A DNA stretch of 64,000 nucleotides. Source: Pleurostoma richardsiae. Taxonomy: Eukaryota > Ascomycota > Sordariomycetes > Calosphaeriales > Pleurostomataceae. Both the position numbers and the translations under genes were made by a program. How positions within the stretch are numbered: position 1 is the stretch's first letter; each line of letters opens with the position of its first letter. Location: the NCBI GenBank assembly GCA_030052745.1, contig JANBVO010000010.1, positions 124,001 through 188,000 on the forward strand, written 5' to 3'. The notes beneath the pieces are model-generated. The model had not been told where the DNA came from, searched no databases, and saw nothing but the letters and a program-made list of their open reading frames with translations. Below are positions 45,430-55,518 of this stretch, piece by piece.

Positions 45430-46070
45430 ATGAAGACCGATCCTCTGGAACCAGTGGCGCCCTCATCTCCCTCCGCCTCCATGTCCAGCCACCGTCAAAC
45501 CGTCCCTATCGTCAACGAGTTCGACGCGCCTCCCCCCTACACCCCCAGCACCCAGCCCTCCGTCCCGGCCTCACAGCCCGGCATCCCCACCCCGAGCTCC
45601 AGCTCGGCCGGCGAGGACGCACCCCTTCACCGCCGCCGCAGCAGCACCAGCAGCAGCACCAACAGCGGCCACCACCACCACGCCTACACTCCCCAGACGC
45701 CGCCTGCCAGCACCGCCCCGCGCGGCCGGTCCCCAGACACAGGAGGGTATGCCGCCGCGCCGCCGATGAGCACGGAGCCGCCCAAGCCGCGCGGCTGCGG
45801 CAGCAAGGACTGGGAGTCGCAGCCGGGGTCGTGCTGTAGCTCGACGGGCGGGTGTCTGTTCAGCGACCACGGGGGCTGTTGCTGTAGCAGCTATGGGGGG
45901 TGCTGCTTCAGCTCGAACGGTGGGTGCTGCTTCAGCGACCATGGGGGCTGCTGCTTTAGTGATCATGGGGGCTGTTGCTGCTCCGAGGGCGTGGTGAGTA
46001 GTTCCCTGTTCCCGCTTTGATTTCTCTGGATTGAGACAGGGTGACTGATGTATCTCAGAAGCCGAGGTGA
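45430..46070 (+). CDS. Pro-rich protein with six Cys/Gly octapeptide repeats
   Basis: 191 aa from exons 45430-45993 and 46059-46070 (the second only codes KPR and stop). N-terminal two thirds are Pro/Ser/Thr-rich and disordered, with a PPPY motif at residues 34-37 (typical WW-domain ligand), a His run and short basic RRR. Residues 140-187 are six perfect-length octads of form G-G-C-[CL]-[FC]-S-x-x (for example GGCCFSDH twice), encoded by a 24-bp repeat. No signal peptide or membrane segment. The cysteine pairs could be lipidated, bind metal or form disulfides; I cannot decide. I do not recognise a named family. Possible adapter targeted by a Rsp5-like ubiquitin ligase through PPPY, by inference. 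Confidence 0.75.
45847..45990 (+). repeat. Six 24-bp tandem repeats, in frame
   Basis: Each unit encodes GGC[CL][FC]S plus two variable residues. Units four and five give identical octapeptides, consistent with recent unit duplication by slippage or recombination. Confidence 0.9.
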
Positions 46071-46688
46071 ACGCCCTGCTTGTCGTGAGGGTGCTTAATC
46101 CTGCCCCTGGCGTCTGTCACCACGGGAGAACGACCAAAAGGGTGGAAGCTATGTCTAAGTATTCGGGTGCTCTGGGGCGTTGAGGCGTGGCTTGGATGAG
46201 TTGTTTGCTGGTTTGTCGAAGTTTATTCTTGGAATTGCGAAACTTTGATACCACACTGAGAGACAAAGATGGATGTCGTCGTCCATGATCGCTAGCTGTT
46301 GAATGCCATACGTCCTTTCGTCGACATTGTCTTTCCACGTTCTGCTTCTCCACTCATCTTTCCCCTTTCATCCCATGCCGGCCTCAACGCCTCGGCGCCA
46401 GCCTCGCACCCTTCCAGACGCTTCCGAACCATCGACCTGCCACGAGCCTACGAGTCGACAAGAACTCAGAGCGACTAGGTAATGACCTCGAGGCTCAGCA
46501 GCAGCAGCAGCAGTCCACCTTCTCTTCTTCCCTCCCATCCCACCTTCCCACTTTGGTACTCCCCAAACACCACCAACACACGCACTCTCCACCGTCTTCA
46601 GACAGAACGACGCCGCAGACGACGCTCAAACTCTAACCTTTCCAAGCACAAATCCTGTTCTCAAACGTCCGCAAACGCAGCCGCGAAG
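46071..46688. other. Intergenic upstream of the small Cys-rich gene
   Basis: No gene seen. CT/CA-rich with agcagcagc runs near 46497; probable leader of the next gene. Confidence 0.45.
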
Positions 46689-47244
46689 ATGTGTCTGACC
46701 ACTTATCGTCACCGCCGCTGCCACGTCTGCTGGGCGGCCCTGGGCACTCGCTTTGTCGGTCAGGACCTCTGCCACGCTGCGCGCACCTCGGCCACAGGCT
46801 GCTTCGGCAGCTGTGGCAAAGTATCGAGCATCTCGTCCCTCGAGCCCGGAGAAGTCATGTGCTCTGACTGTGAGTTTGTTCCTTCCATCTATGATCTTTC
46901 CGTGCACCTGCCCGGTGCGAGGATGCGAGGCTGCACCTCGTCAGCTGCGGCGACATACAGACACGCCTAGCGTCCCAGCCGTCGATCCCCGACAACCTCC
47001 TCCGCCAGCGATCTGGGGTCCTTTTCTGACATCTGGCAGGCAAGGTGCCCAAGGAGGAAGAGGAGCTCGGCTGCGAGAGTCCCGGGGACACCGAGGGTAA
47101 GTGATTCGAGTCTTGCTCTCCTTCTTGAATCTACAAACTGACCATCCTGACGTCTCTCCAGGCGGACCGGATACCAAAAACTCCGAGGCACCCCCCGAGG
47201 ACGCCGTCCTGATCACCAAGAAGGTCGAGATTACCAGAGAGTAG
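46689..47244 (+). CDS. Small Cys-rich protein of unknown function
   Basis: 106 aa from exons 46689-46869, 47040-47096 and 47162-47244, with GT-AG introns in consistent phases (the first splits a Cys codon in CSDC). N-terminal half MCLTTYRHRRCHVCWAALG, then GQDLCH, GCFGSCG and VMCSDC: about nine cysteines plus histidines in CxxC-like spacing, suggesting one or two zinc sites. C-terminal half is acidic (KEEEELGCESPGD, then SEAPPEDAVLITKKVEITRE). No signal peptide. I do not recognise the family; comparable short proteins occur in many ascomycetes as hypotheticals. Confidence 0.7.
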
Positions 47245-47917
47245 ACGATGGCTGACCCATCAAGTCAAAGTCCCAAGGATTGGGCATCGAGTATCGTTAT
47301 ATGCTGCTTCTTCTGTTTAATCAGTTTGTCAGTCCACCACGGCCTTCACCTCCACAGTCATCCCGTGTCATGGCTAACTCCCAGATAGACAGGCACTCCT
47401 ACCAGTTATTTGCTGTCCCAATATTATTACACGTTTGAGTTAGGTCCAGTTAGCTCATCTGTCGACACATCCGACGCCTTCACGGGCAGAGGAAATATTC
47501 ATAACTGCCACGAGAGAAAGTGGGGAATAAAACCATCCTTATCTATGTGCTTTTATCCGCCCCCATCGAGAAGTGCTATTTGTCTGCTCCCTCCGCTTAT
47601 AACCGACGCGTTTTGATCCACGTCCACTCTCTGGTAAGAGCTCATCTGGCCGCCCATGACTGCCTGCCTGCCTTTTCCGTCCGACGGCTCGCGCCTCCAA
47701 GGGCTCCTGGTCTATGCTGGCCGGTGACAGTGCCAGGAAAGGGGGAAAGTAATGCTGCTATTACAATAAAATGCCATTCATGCCGCTATCCAAGAACGAA
47801 GGAAAAAGACAGTACGTATGTATATCTTGCGCGCGCGACGCTCACCGACGAGCTCCGCCCGACGCGCGTGTATGTCTAAGCTGGTCCACCGCGCTTCGCA
47901 GCGCGGCAGGGTGACCG
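47245..47917. other. Convergent 3' flanks
   Basis: 673 bp between the small Cys-rich gene (+) and the FAD oxidase (-). No supported gene. Confidence 0.45.
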
Positions 47918-50267
47918 TCACACGTGGCACAGGCGGCCGTTCTGCGTGGGGTAGTAGGCGATCTGGCCGGTGACGTTCCAGTCCTCGGCGCCGACGGCGG
48001 TGGGCGCGTAGAAGAGGCCCCAGGGGTCGTACCGCTGCTTGAGGGCGTACAGGCGGTCGTAGTTGTCGCCGTAGAAGCTCTGCTGCCAGTCGGGCTCGTT
48101 GGCGTCCGCCTCGTTGAGGTAGGCGCCCGCGCCCGGCGACGCGTCGCGCCAGGTCTGCAGGCGCTCCGTCAGCGTCTTGGACGACGCGGCGATGTCGGCG
48201 GGCGTGGCGTCGCTGCCCCAGGTGGCGCCCAGCATCGCGTGCATGAGGGTCGCGCGCCACGCCGGGTTGACGGCGTTGTCCTGGTTGACCTTGGCGTTGG
48301 TGGCCGACTTGATGTTGTAGCCGATCATCATGCCCGCGTCGATGGCGGCCTGCTTGATGACGCTGCTCTGCGTCGCCAGCTTGGAGGCGTCGGCCCAGTT
48401 GGAGCGCGGGAACAGGCGCGAGCCGGTGTGGTAGCTCCAGCCGCCGACGACCTCGGTCGAGGCCGGGAAGGTGTTGATGAAGGCGTTGTAGACGCCGTCG
48501 TAGGTCGTGTAGACCGCGTCGGTGACGTTGATGCCCAGGCTGGTCAGGTTGGCGAAGAAGGGCGCGACCGTCGCCTGCAGCTGCGCGGTCGTCATGGCGT
48601 TGGCCCAGTGGGGGCCCATGGAGAAGGAGCAGCTGTCGGCGGACGAGCACAGCAGGGTGAAGTAGCGGTAGTGGCCGAGGTCGGCGATCGCGGGGAATGT
48701 GGCCCAGAAGACGTCGACGCCCGCCCAGAAGGTGTCGCTGTCGACGGTGTCGCTGGTGGAGAAGCTGTAGGTCAGGGTGGTGACGGGCGCCTTGGGGTAG
48801 GCGCGGATGACGAGCGAGGTGACGACGCCGTAGGTGCTGCCGCCGCCGCCGCGCAGGGCCCAGAACAGGTCGGTGTTGTGCGTCTCGTCGACGGAGACGA
48901 AGGTGCCGTCGGGCAGAACGGCCTCCATGGCGAGCACCTGGTCAGCAGCCATGCCGTAGACGGAGGACAGGGGCGAGTGGCCGCCACCGGCGATGTAGCC
49001 ACCGCCAATGCCAACGGTGCGGGCAATGCCGCCGACGACCTGCAGGCCGAGGCTGTCAGCGTACTCGTAGACCTTCTGAGCCTGGACGCCGGCGCCGATC
49101 TTGATGGCCGGGCCGGTGTACTCGCTGGTCGAGTAGGACTTGATGTAGCGCATGTCCTGCAGATGGTGGGTCCAGATGGACAGCGCGCCGGCGCCGGTGT
49201 TCTTGGCGTTGAAGTCGTGGCCCTTGTTCTTGACGGCGACGCGCAGGTTCAGGTTGCGGGCGAAGTTGAGGGCCAGCTGGATCTGGGCGACGTTGGTGAC
49301 GTTGAGGACGTACGAGGCGTAGCCGCCCAGCGTGCAGTCGGCGCCGGTGCGGGCGATGGACGGCGGCACGCAGCTCACGCCCTCGAAGACGGGGAAGTCG
49401 ACGCCGGTGGGCTCGTTCATCCTGGTCCGGACGCGTTAGTGGGCGCCATGAAGGGAAGCTGTGGTATCGGGGTGCCTGAGTTGAAGACGACGACACAATG
49501 GCCATGGGGCTGAGTTGGCCAACAACGCGCTCGACATGGGGCTCCCGAACCAGAAGACAAAGATACAGACAGGACAATAAAGACGTAGGAAGTGGAAATA
49601 AGCTTACTGGTACTGGGGCGTCGTCCAGTTGGCAGTGACGACAGCACACTTGGCAGCGTCATAGTTGGGCCAGTCCTCGTAGCAGACGGAGGCGGAGGGC
49701 ACGCCCTTGATGAGGGCGCCGCCGGTCAGGAGGTCGAGCAGCACCCAGAGGATGGTGCTAGGCCAGGCCTTGTCGCCGGGCAGGACCCTGCACTTGCCGC
49801 TGAGCGACGAGCGCTTGCGAGCGGCAGCCTCGGCGTCGGCGAAGTCAAAGACTGACGCGTCGGTCAGGTTGAGGCTGGTCAGGTTGGCGATGACCTCGGG
49901 CGTCAGCTGCGCCGACTCGAACTCGAAGTAGTCGGCGTCGAGGTCTGACGAGCTGGGGTCTACGGTCTGCACGGCCGGCGCCACTGTCTCGTTGGTGGCT
50001 GCTGCTGGGGACCAGTTAGTCGCGCAGCTCTCGCACAGACTCCCGCATGCACCGTCTGCACTACACTTCCCTACTGAGAGTGTGGTGTGTGTCTGTGTGT
50101 CCGTTGTGTGCCTCTATGAAGCACACCTTCGACCATTTGGGGAGAGACAAAGATGGAAATCAGCACTTACTGACGGAGTCGCTGCCGTCATCGATGGTCT
50201 GGCCGAGCGCCAGCTGCGGCAGCAAAGCGGCAGCAGCCACAGCCGCGACGAGCATTGAGCGCGCCAT
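47918..50267 (-). CDS. Secreted FAD-linked oxidase (berberine bridge enzyme-like, PCMH fold)
   Basis: 665 aa from exons 50267-50171, 50004-49608 and 49421-47918. Signal peptide MARSMLVAAVAAAALLPQLALGQ. The N-terminal region of about 160 residues contains CRVLPGDKAWPS and ASVCYEDWPNYDAAKC. The FAD-binding PCMH domain has CTLGGYASYVLNVTNV, the flavin-anchoring His in VKNKGHDFNAKNTG, and VVGGIARTVGIGGGYIAGGGHSPLS. The Cys that gives the second flavin link in bicovalent family members is Ala here (GIARTVG), so a single covalent link is expected. The C-terminal BBE motif is complete: EPDWQQSFYGDNYDRLYALKQRYDPWGLFYAPTAVG. Oxidises alcohols, sugars or secondary-metabolite intermediates outside the cell or in the secretory route. 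A TATA-like TATAAGTA lies about 160 bp upstream (near 50427-50434, minus strand). Confidence 0.92.
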
Positions 50268-53200
50268 CGTCTTGTCCGGGGTTCAATTGACGGAGGACAA
50301 GTGAAGACGAAGCAGCGCGACGGAAGGGCGGCTGGTGTTGAGGACGAGGGAGAGGGATGAGCAGGTGAAAGAGAGGGAGGCCCGCGATCCTGGACCCTGA
50401 AGAAGTGATGATCGGCGCCCCGAGGGATACTTATACAGACCAGCCGAGGACCGCGCCCGCGGTGATTAATGGAGCCGGAGGCCCTGAATGGAGTCAAGCG
50501 CACCCCCTTGCGGCGTCCACTCTCCACGTGGCCGGCACGCGCACCATGCCGGTGGCCTGCCTTGGCCCTCTCGAGGGCTGCCCGTCTCCATAATGGCGGT
50601 ACCCTATAGTGCTCGAGATTGCTCGGGATGGGGGCGCGGGCGAGGGTCGTTGGCGCTGTGATTGGCCTCGTCCGGCAAGCAGAGGACGGGGAAGAGGCGG
50701 TGGGTAAGCCGCGGGTTCGTCAGTGGCTGCTATCAAGCGAAGGATGGGAGAACGGGGGGACTGGCCCGGAACCCAGAAGAAGCAAAGCCTGCGTTGCCTG
50801 CATTGCCTGCATTGCCTGGATCCGAGAGAGCCAGAGGGGATGCCCGCCTCGTCTCCACGCAGTGCCGTATCATTGGCATCTCTGCTGTGTCCCACGAGGT
50901 GCCTGCACCGCAAGCGTCAATAGTCGCTCAATTCGGTGCGTGGCAAGCCAAACTGGCGGGTCTGCGTGGGTGGAGATACAGAGATTGTCCGTTGACTTCT
51001 GCAGTGAAGAGTCCGACCGAAGAGGCGGGGAAAAGCATGGGATAAACTACTACGGTCTACGGTACAGTGTCGGAAGCGCCAGCGACCGACCCAAAGTTTC
51101 TCAGCGCCTGGACTCTCCCAAGTCGCCTCAATCCCCTCAGTCTATTACCGTACGGCTGCTTCACTCTTTCCGCCACAAGCGCAGGACAATCGACGCCGAT
51201 CAGTGACTTGTTACTGTGTTGCGGCATAACTTATCCTGCAAATGGGACTTTCCACTCATGGCCTATGAAGCCACGGCCTGTCTGGGCCGTTGTACTGTAC
51301 TACGCGTGTGTCGCCAGTGTTTACGGGAGGGGTCAAGAGCGATTGATTCCGGAAATGACGGGACCAAAAGAGTCAATTGCCCGCAATCTCTCATGATGGA
51401 GCATGAAGGATAATCTGGACAAGTCCCTCTCCGACCGTTTGCCAGTCGAGGTTGTTGTCATGGCAGAACATCGGGGTTCAAAAGGCCATGGTGAAATTAC
51501 CGATATTAGGGGCGTCTGAGAAACGTGGGAATGGGGTAAGGTCAGGCACTGGGAGCTGCGCCGCAACGTGGGCGTCGGAACTTTTGCGGCCTGCAGCAAG
51601 CAAGAAAGAGGCGTTTTCGCTTGCCTATTCCTGTTCCTGTTTCTCTCACCGTCGATGCTAAGACGAAACAGCGTCTAGTGCGGCAGAGGAAGCCGTTGAT
51701 TGTGCGGATACGCTGGAGGATCTTTACTCCGTACTCGAATTCGATAATTGCTACGTCCCATTCCTGCGGGGGGCTCAGTCGATTCGAGTAACCGTCTCGT
51801 CTTCCTGGTCTTCCAGGGTTTCCGGGCTGCCGTTGCTGGCTTGGTCTGATGCGCCGGTCGAGTCCGGCCCTGAAACGGCCCTTGCAGGCCCGGGCAGGTC
51901 CCAGAGAAGGCCCGCGAGCTATGAGGTTCCTACATCGTAGCGCGATCCTTCTGCCGTCCCTTGAGGTCAAGCCCCAGCAGAGTGTGTGGAGACATGTTGC
52001 GACTATCGGCACTAGATGATATGCCGGCAGAACCGGTCAGTCTGGCGTCGGACGTTCCAAGGCTACTAGAGCTCCGCTCCGATACTCCGCATGGACAGCG
52101 GACCCTCTACCACTTTACACGAGCGGCCGACCTAGCACGAGGAAGGCAGGTAGATGGGCGAGAGAGAAATGGGTGCCTAACTGTGCAGATAATGAGTATG
52201 AATGGCCCGGATTTCATCTATCAAATGTTCCTTCACTGAGGTGAGTGACCGGAGAAGATAGGCTGGTGTCTCCGACTACGACAATGCTATGCACGGATAA
52301 TATCCCAAGCAGTCTGTATAAAATCACCCCATCCTCCTCGCTCTCCCTCCCGGATGGCTGCTGACGTTAGCCCGCGTCCCAACTCCAGCTCGATGCAACC
52401 TAGCTACCACCGGCACGACTCTGCCGGACGGAACGGATGAACCGTCCAACGAGATGTACTCCGTACCTGCACGAGCATATATATGAATACCATAGTAAGT
52501 AATAAGCGACAGGGGAAGCTGTGGCCAGGCGCGTCGAGGAAAACTGGCTCATCATCCCCCTTGCTTGAACCTGGCCCAGATCGAACCACTCTTCTCACGG
52601 GGAGGAGCCTATGGCTGGTCAGTTTAACGAGAAGGATGAGCCATTATGCGGGATGCGTTCTCGAACCCGGTTGAAAGAAATCGGCCGAGGTGGCTGGGGG
52701 TCCCTGCACGCTGGCTGGAGGGAAAACGCCGCTGATCATTGCCGGGTTGGTTTCATCGGACCCTTGCCGTATCTGGTGTTGCGCAGAAAAGTTTTGTGAC
52801 CAAGATCCACGGGGCTTCTCTGATCGACATGGATGATGGGCCGCATTCGGTGCGGGGGGCTGTGGCCCTCGGGGGGGCAAAAGTGCTGAGTACAACGTAG
52901 ACAAGCAAAGCAGATTGGTAGAGTAGCACTCTCAGCCTGGCAGCCAGCAGCCCAGTGCCCACGTCCAGACCCAGTTGAGTCGGCTCGATCGGTGATCAAT
53001 GCTCGCGGCAGGGATAATGTGACAGATGATTGACGTGAGCCGCAACGAGACCTCTCTCTTATTGCGAGCTATTATAGACGCGGCACGGTCCTTGACCACA
53101 ACTACGTCTATTGTTGAAGAACAGACTCACTGACTGTGACAGGCAACCCTCTCGCGTCTTTAGCTCTCAATTCTGCAAGACGAAACACCGATGGTCATAG

Positions 53201-54112
53201 GGGCCAGTTCGAGTAGGGCCGGGTTGGTGGCGGCGGCCGGGCCTGGCGGAACCCCCACCCTGCCGGCCTTGTAGCAGATACAGATTCCAAAAAAGCAGGC
53301 CTCTTTGCTTCTTGCGAAGTGACTAAGACGCGCCTCTTTCTGCATCATAGAGGGTCCCGGTAGGGAGCCGGCGTCTTGGTAGACCAAGCAGAGACGGCCA
53401 TCTCAGACCATCTAGTCTAGCTATGTCCAAGTCTGCTCGACTACTCGCACTAGCTGAGTCGCAGCGTGGCACACCTTTCTGCCACCATTTTCTGCAATGG
53501 ATGTCCAAGATGGTGAGGTTCCTTGGATCCTTTTCACTCCCGATCCTACACTACACTAGCTCACTTCATGGGAGTAGCCCTGGCCCTGGTGGCATGCTTC
53601 GCCCGTCGCCTAACCAGCCTAGAACCAGCCTCAAACCAGTATCTCCCCGTCGAACGAAGCGTTGCCTCCCGTTGCAACGGCGCTGCGATCAGACTCTCTC
53701 TGCCCCCCCTTCGCCTGGCTTGCGAACTCCTTTTCTTGTCTTCAGAAGCGGCTCGCTAAGTGACAGCGGCCGGTGCTAGGGACCTTCCGCGCTGCTCCCG
53801 TCTCCCGCGGCCGCCCGTTCTCTGTGCGTTTTTGTCAACTAGTGAAGCAGTCCCCTGGTTTCCCCTTGTCCGCGTCTCTCTGCCAGGGGAAAAAAAAGGC
53901 TTGATCGTCCGCCCGTTGCGGGCTGAACTGGTGTCATTGATCTGCGGGAGCACTTCTTCCTGTTGATCATCCAGATCTCACACCATATATGGACTGAGCC
54001 CCGTCCCTCTCCTCCACCCCCAGGTCCTCCTCCTGTCAGGTATCATTCTTTGGGAAAGAGATCTTCGCTCGTCTCACCCCTGACTGCCCACAACGCAACC
54101 CAGGCAGGCATC
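50268..54112. other. Gene-poor stretch, 3.8 kb
   Basis: No supported gene on either strand. A short tandem of attgcctgc (about three units) lies at 50790-50819. The last 350 bp, CT-rich, fit the leader of the receptor gene. Confidence 0.4.
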
Positions 54113-55518
54113 ATGGCGGAACCCCACGACTGGCTCCAGAACCTGGGGATCGCCATCGAGGTCCTCTGTCCCGTGCTGGCCCTGATCGTCACGATTCTCA
54201 GGGTCTACAGCAGGTTAAAGATCAACGGTTTCGGCTGGGGTAAGTCAGAATATGCCTATGCTTCTGCACATACAGAACAACTCGCCTGTTCGGTGAGCAC
54301 AAAGACTAACTCGCCGACCTTACAGACGATGCCTGCATCATCGTGGCCATGGTCCTGTCCATTGCCATGGGCGTGGGCTCGATCTTGGTGATGAAATACC
54401 TGTATATCGGCATCCATGCGTCGGACGCGCCCGCGACCTACGACCTGACACCCGGCCTGCTGTGGACATACGTCGTCGGCGCAGTCTACAACCCCATCCT
54501 GGCCATCGTCAAGCAGTCCATTCTCATCTTCCTGCTGCGCCTCGCCAGCACAAAACCCGGCGTCCGCATCGTCGTCTGGATCACGGCCATCGCCAACGCA
54601 GCTCTCATGGTCGCCGTCTTCCTTGTCGTTATCTTCCAGTGCAACCCCATCAGGTACAACTGGGATCTGAGCATCAAGGGCAAGTGCATCAACCAGGCCG
54701 CGTTCGGCGTGTCCACGGCCTGCCTGACTATCCTCACCGATCTCGTCGCTCTGGGACTGCCCTTCTATATCTTCTTGGATTTGAAGATTAAGAGGAAGAG
54801 CAAGATTGCCCTGATGTTTGTCTTCCTGCTCGGTTTGATGTGAGTAGCAGTCCATTCCCACCGAAATACAGCCACAAATTACATGTATTTCTAACATGAA
54901 TATCCCGACAGTGTCACGGTTGTCAGCGTAGTCCGCCTCTACTTCCTGTGGGTGCACATCGCCGACACGGACAACCCCGACCCCAACTACTCGCTCGGCT
55001 TCTGCGTCTCCTCCATCGAGGTCAACCTGGCCATCATCACGGCCTCCGGCCCGGCCCTGTGGCCCCTGGTGCGGGCCTGGATGCCGCGCTTCTTCACCAG
55101 CGTCGGCGCCTCGGGCGGCTACAACGGCGGCTACAACGGCGGCCGCGCCGACATGGAGTGGACGCCCAACGGCACGCACCGGCGGCGCACCGACGGGAAC
55201 GCCTCCAAGATGGGCGGCGTCATCGTCAACAGCAGCCGCGTCGTCGCGGGCGGCGGCGGCGGCGGAGGCACGTCCTCCAACATCGCGCTGAAGGATATCC
55301 GCGCCGACCGGTCGTGGGTCCGCCTGGAGGAGCGGTCGCGGAGCGACAACCAGGCCGACTCGGACGAGGAGTTCCTGACGCAGAACGCGGGCCCTGGCAT
55401 CCTCCGCACGACGGAGTACAGCGTCACCCGCGACGCCGACTCGGCGAGGGCGGTGAGCCGCGGCCGTGACGGCACCGCGCCGTCCGATGGGAAGAGGTCG
55501 AGTCTGGAGTCATATTAA
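54113..55518 (+). CDS. PTH11-like seven-helix receptor (fungal rhodopsin-type domain)
   Basis: 415 aa from exons 54113-54239, 54326-54839 and 54912-55518, phases consistent. Seven hydrophobic segments: IAIEVLCPVLALIVTILRVYSR, DDACIIVAMVLSIAMGVGSIL, LLWTYVVGAVYNPILAIVKQSILIFLLRL, VVWITAIANAALMVAVFLVVIFQC, FGVSTACLTILTDLVALGLPFYIF, KIALMFVFLLGLIVTVVSVVRLYFL and NLAIITASGPALWPLV. Family marks: R(V)YSRLKI then DDACI after helix 1, FQCNPIRYNWD, the Cys pair in CI/CL, and a family-typical loop NPDPNYSLGFCVSSIEVNLAI. No CFEM domain. The cytosolic tail of about 150 residues is Gly/Asp/Ser-rich with an eight-Gly run. PTH11-type proteins act as plasma-membrane receptors for surface or nutrient cues. 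Confidence 0.88.

Noticed and set aside
47924-49513. 529-codon plus-strand frame antisense to the FAD oxidase
   Set aside because: Gly/Val/Arg-rich shadow caused by third-position GC bias; no family features.
52650-52700. tRNA-like GGTTCGAGA word on the minus strand
   Set aside because: No acceptor stem, anticodon arm or A-box could be folded around it.
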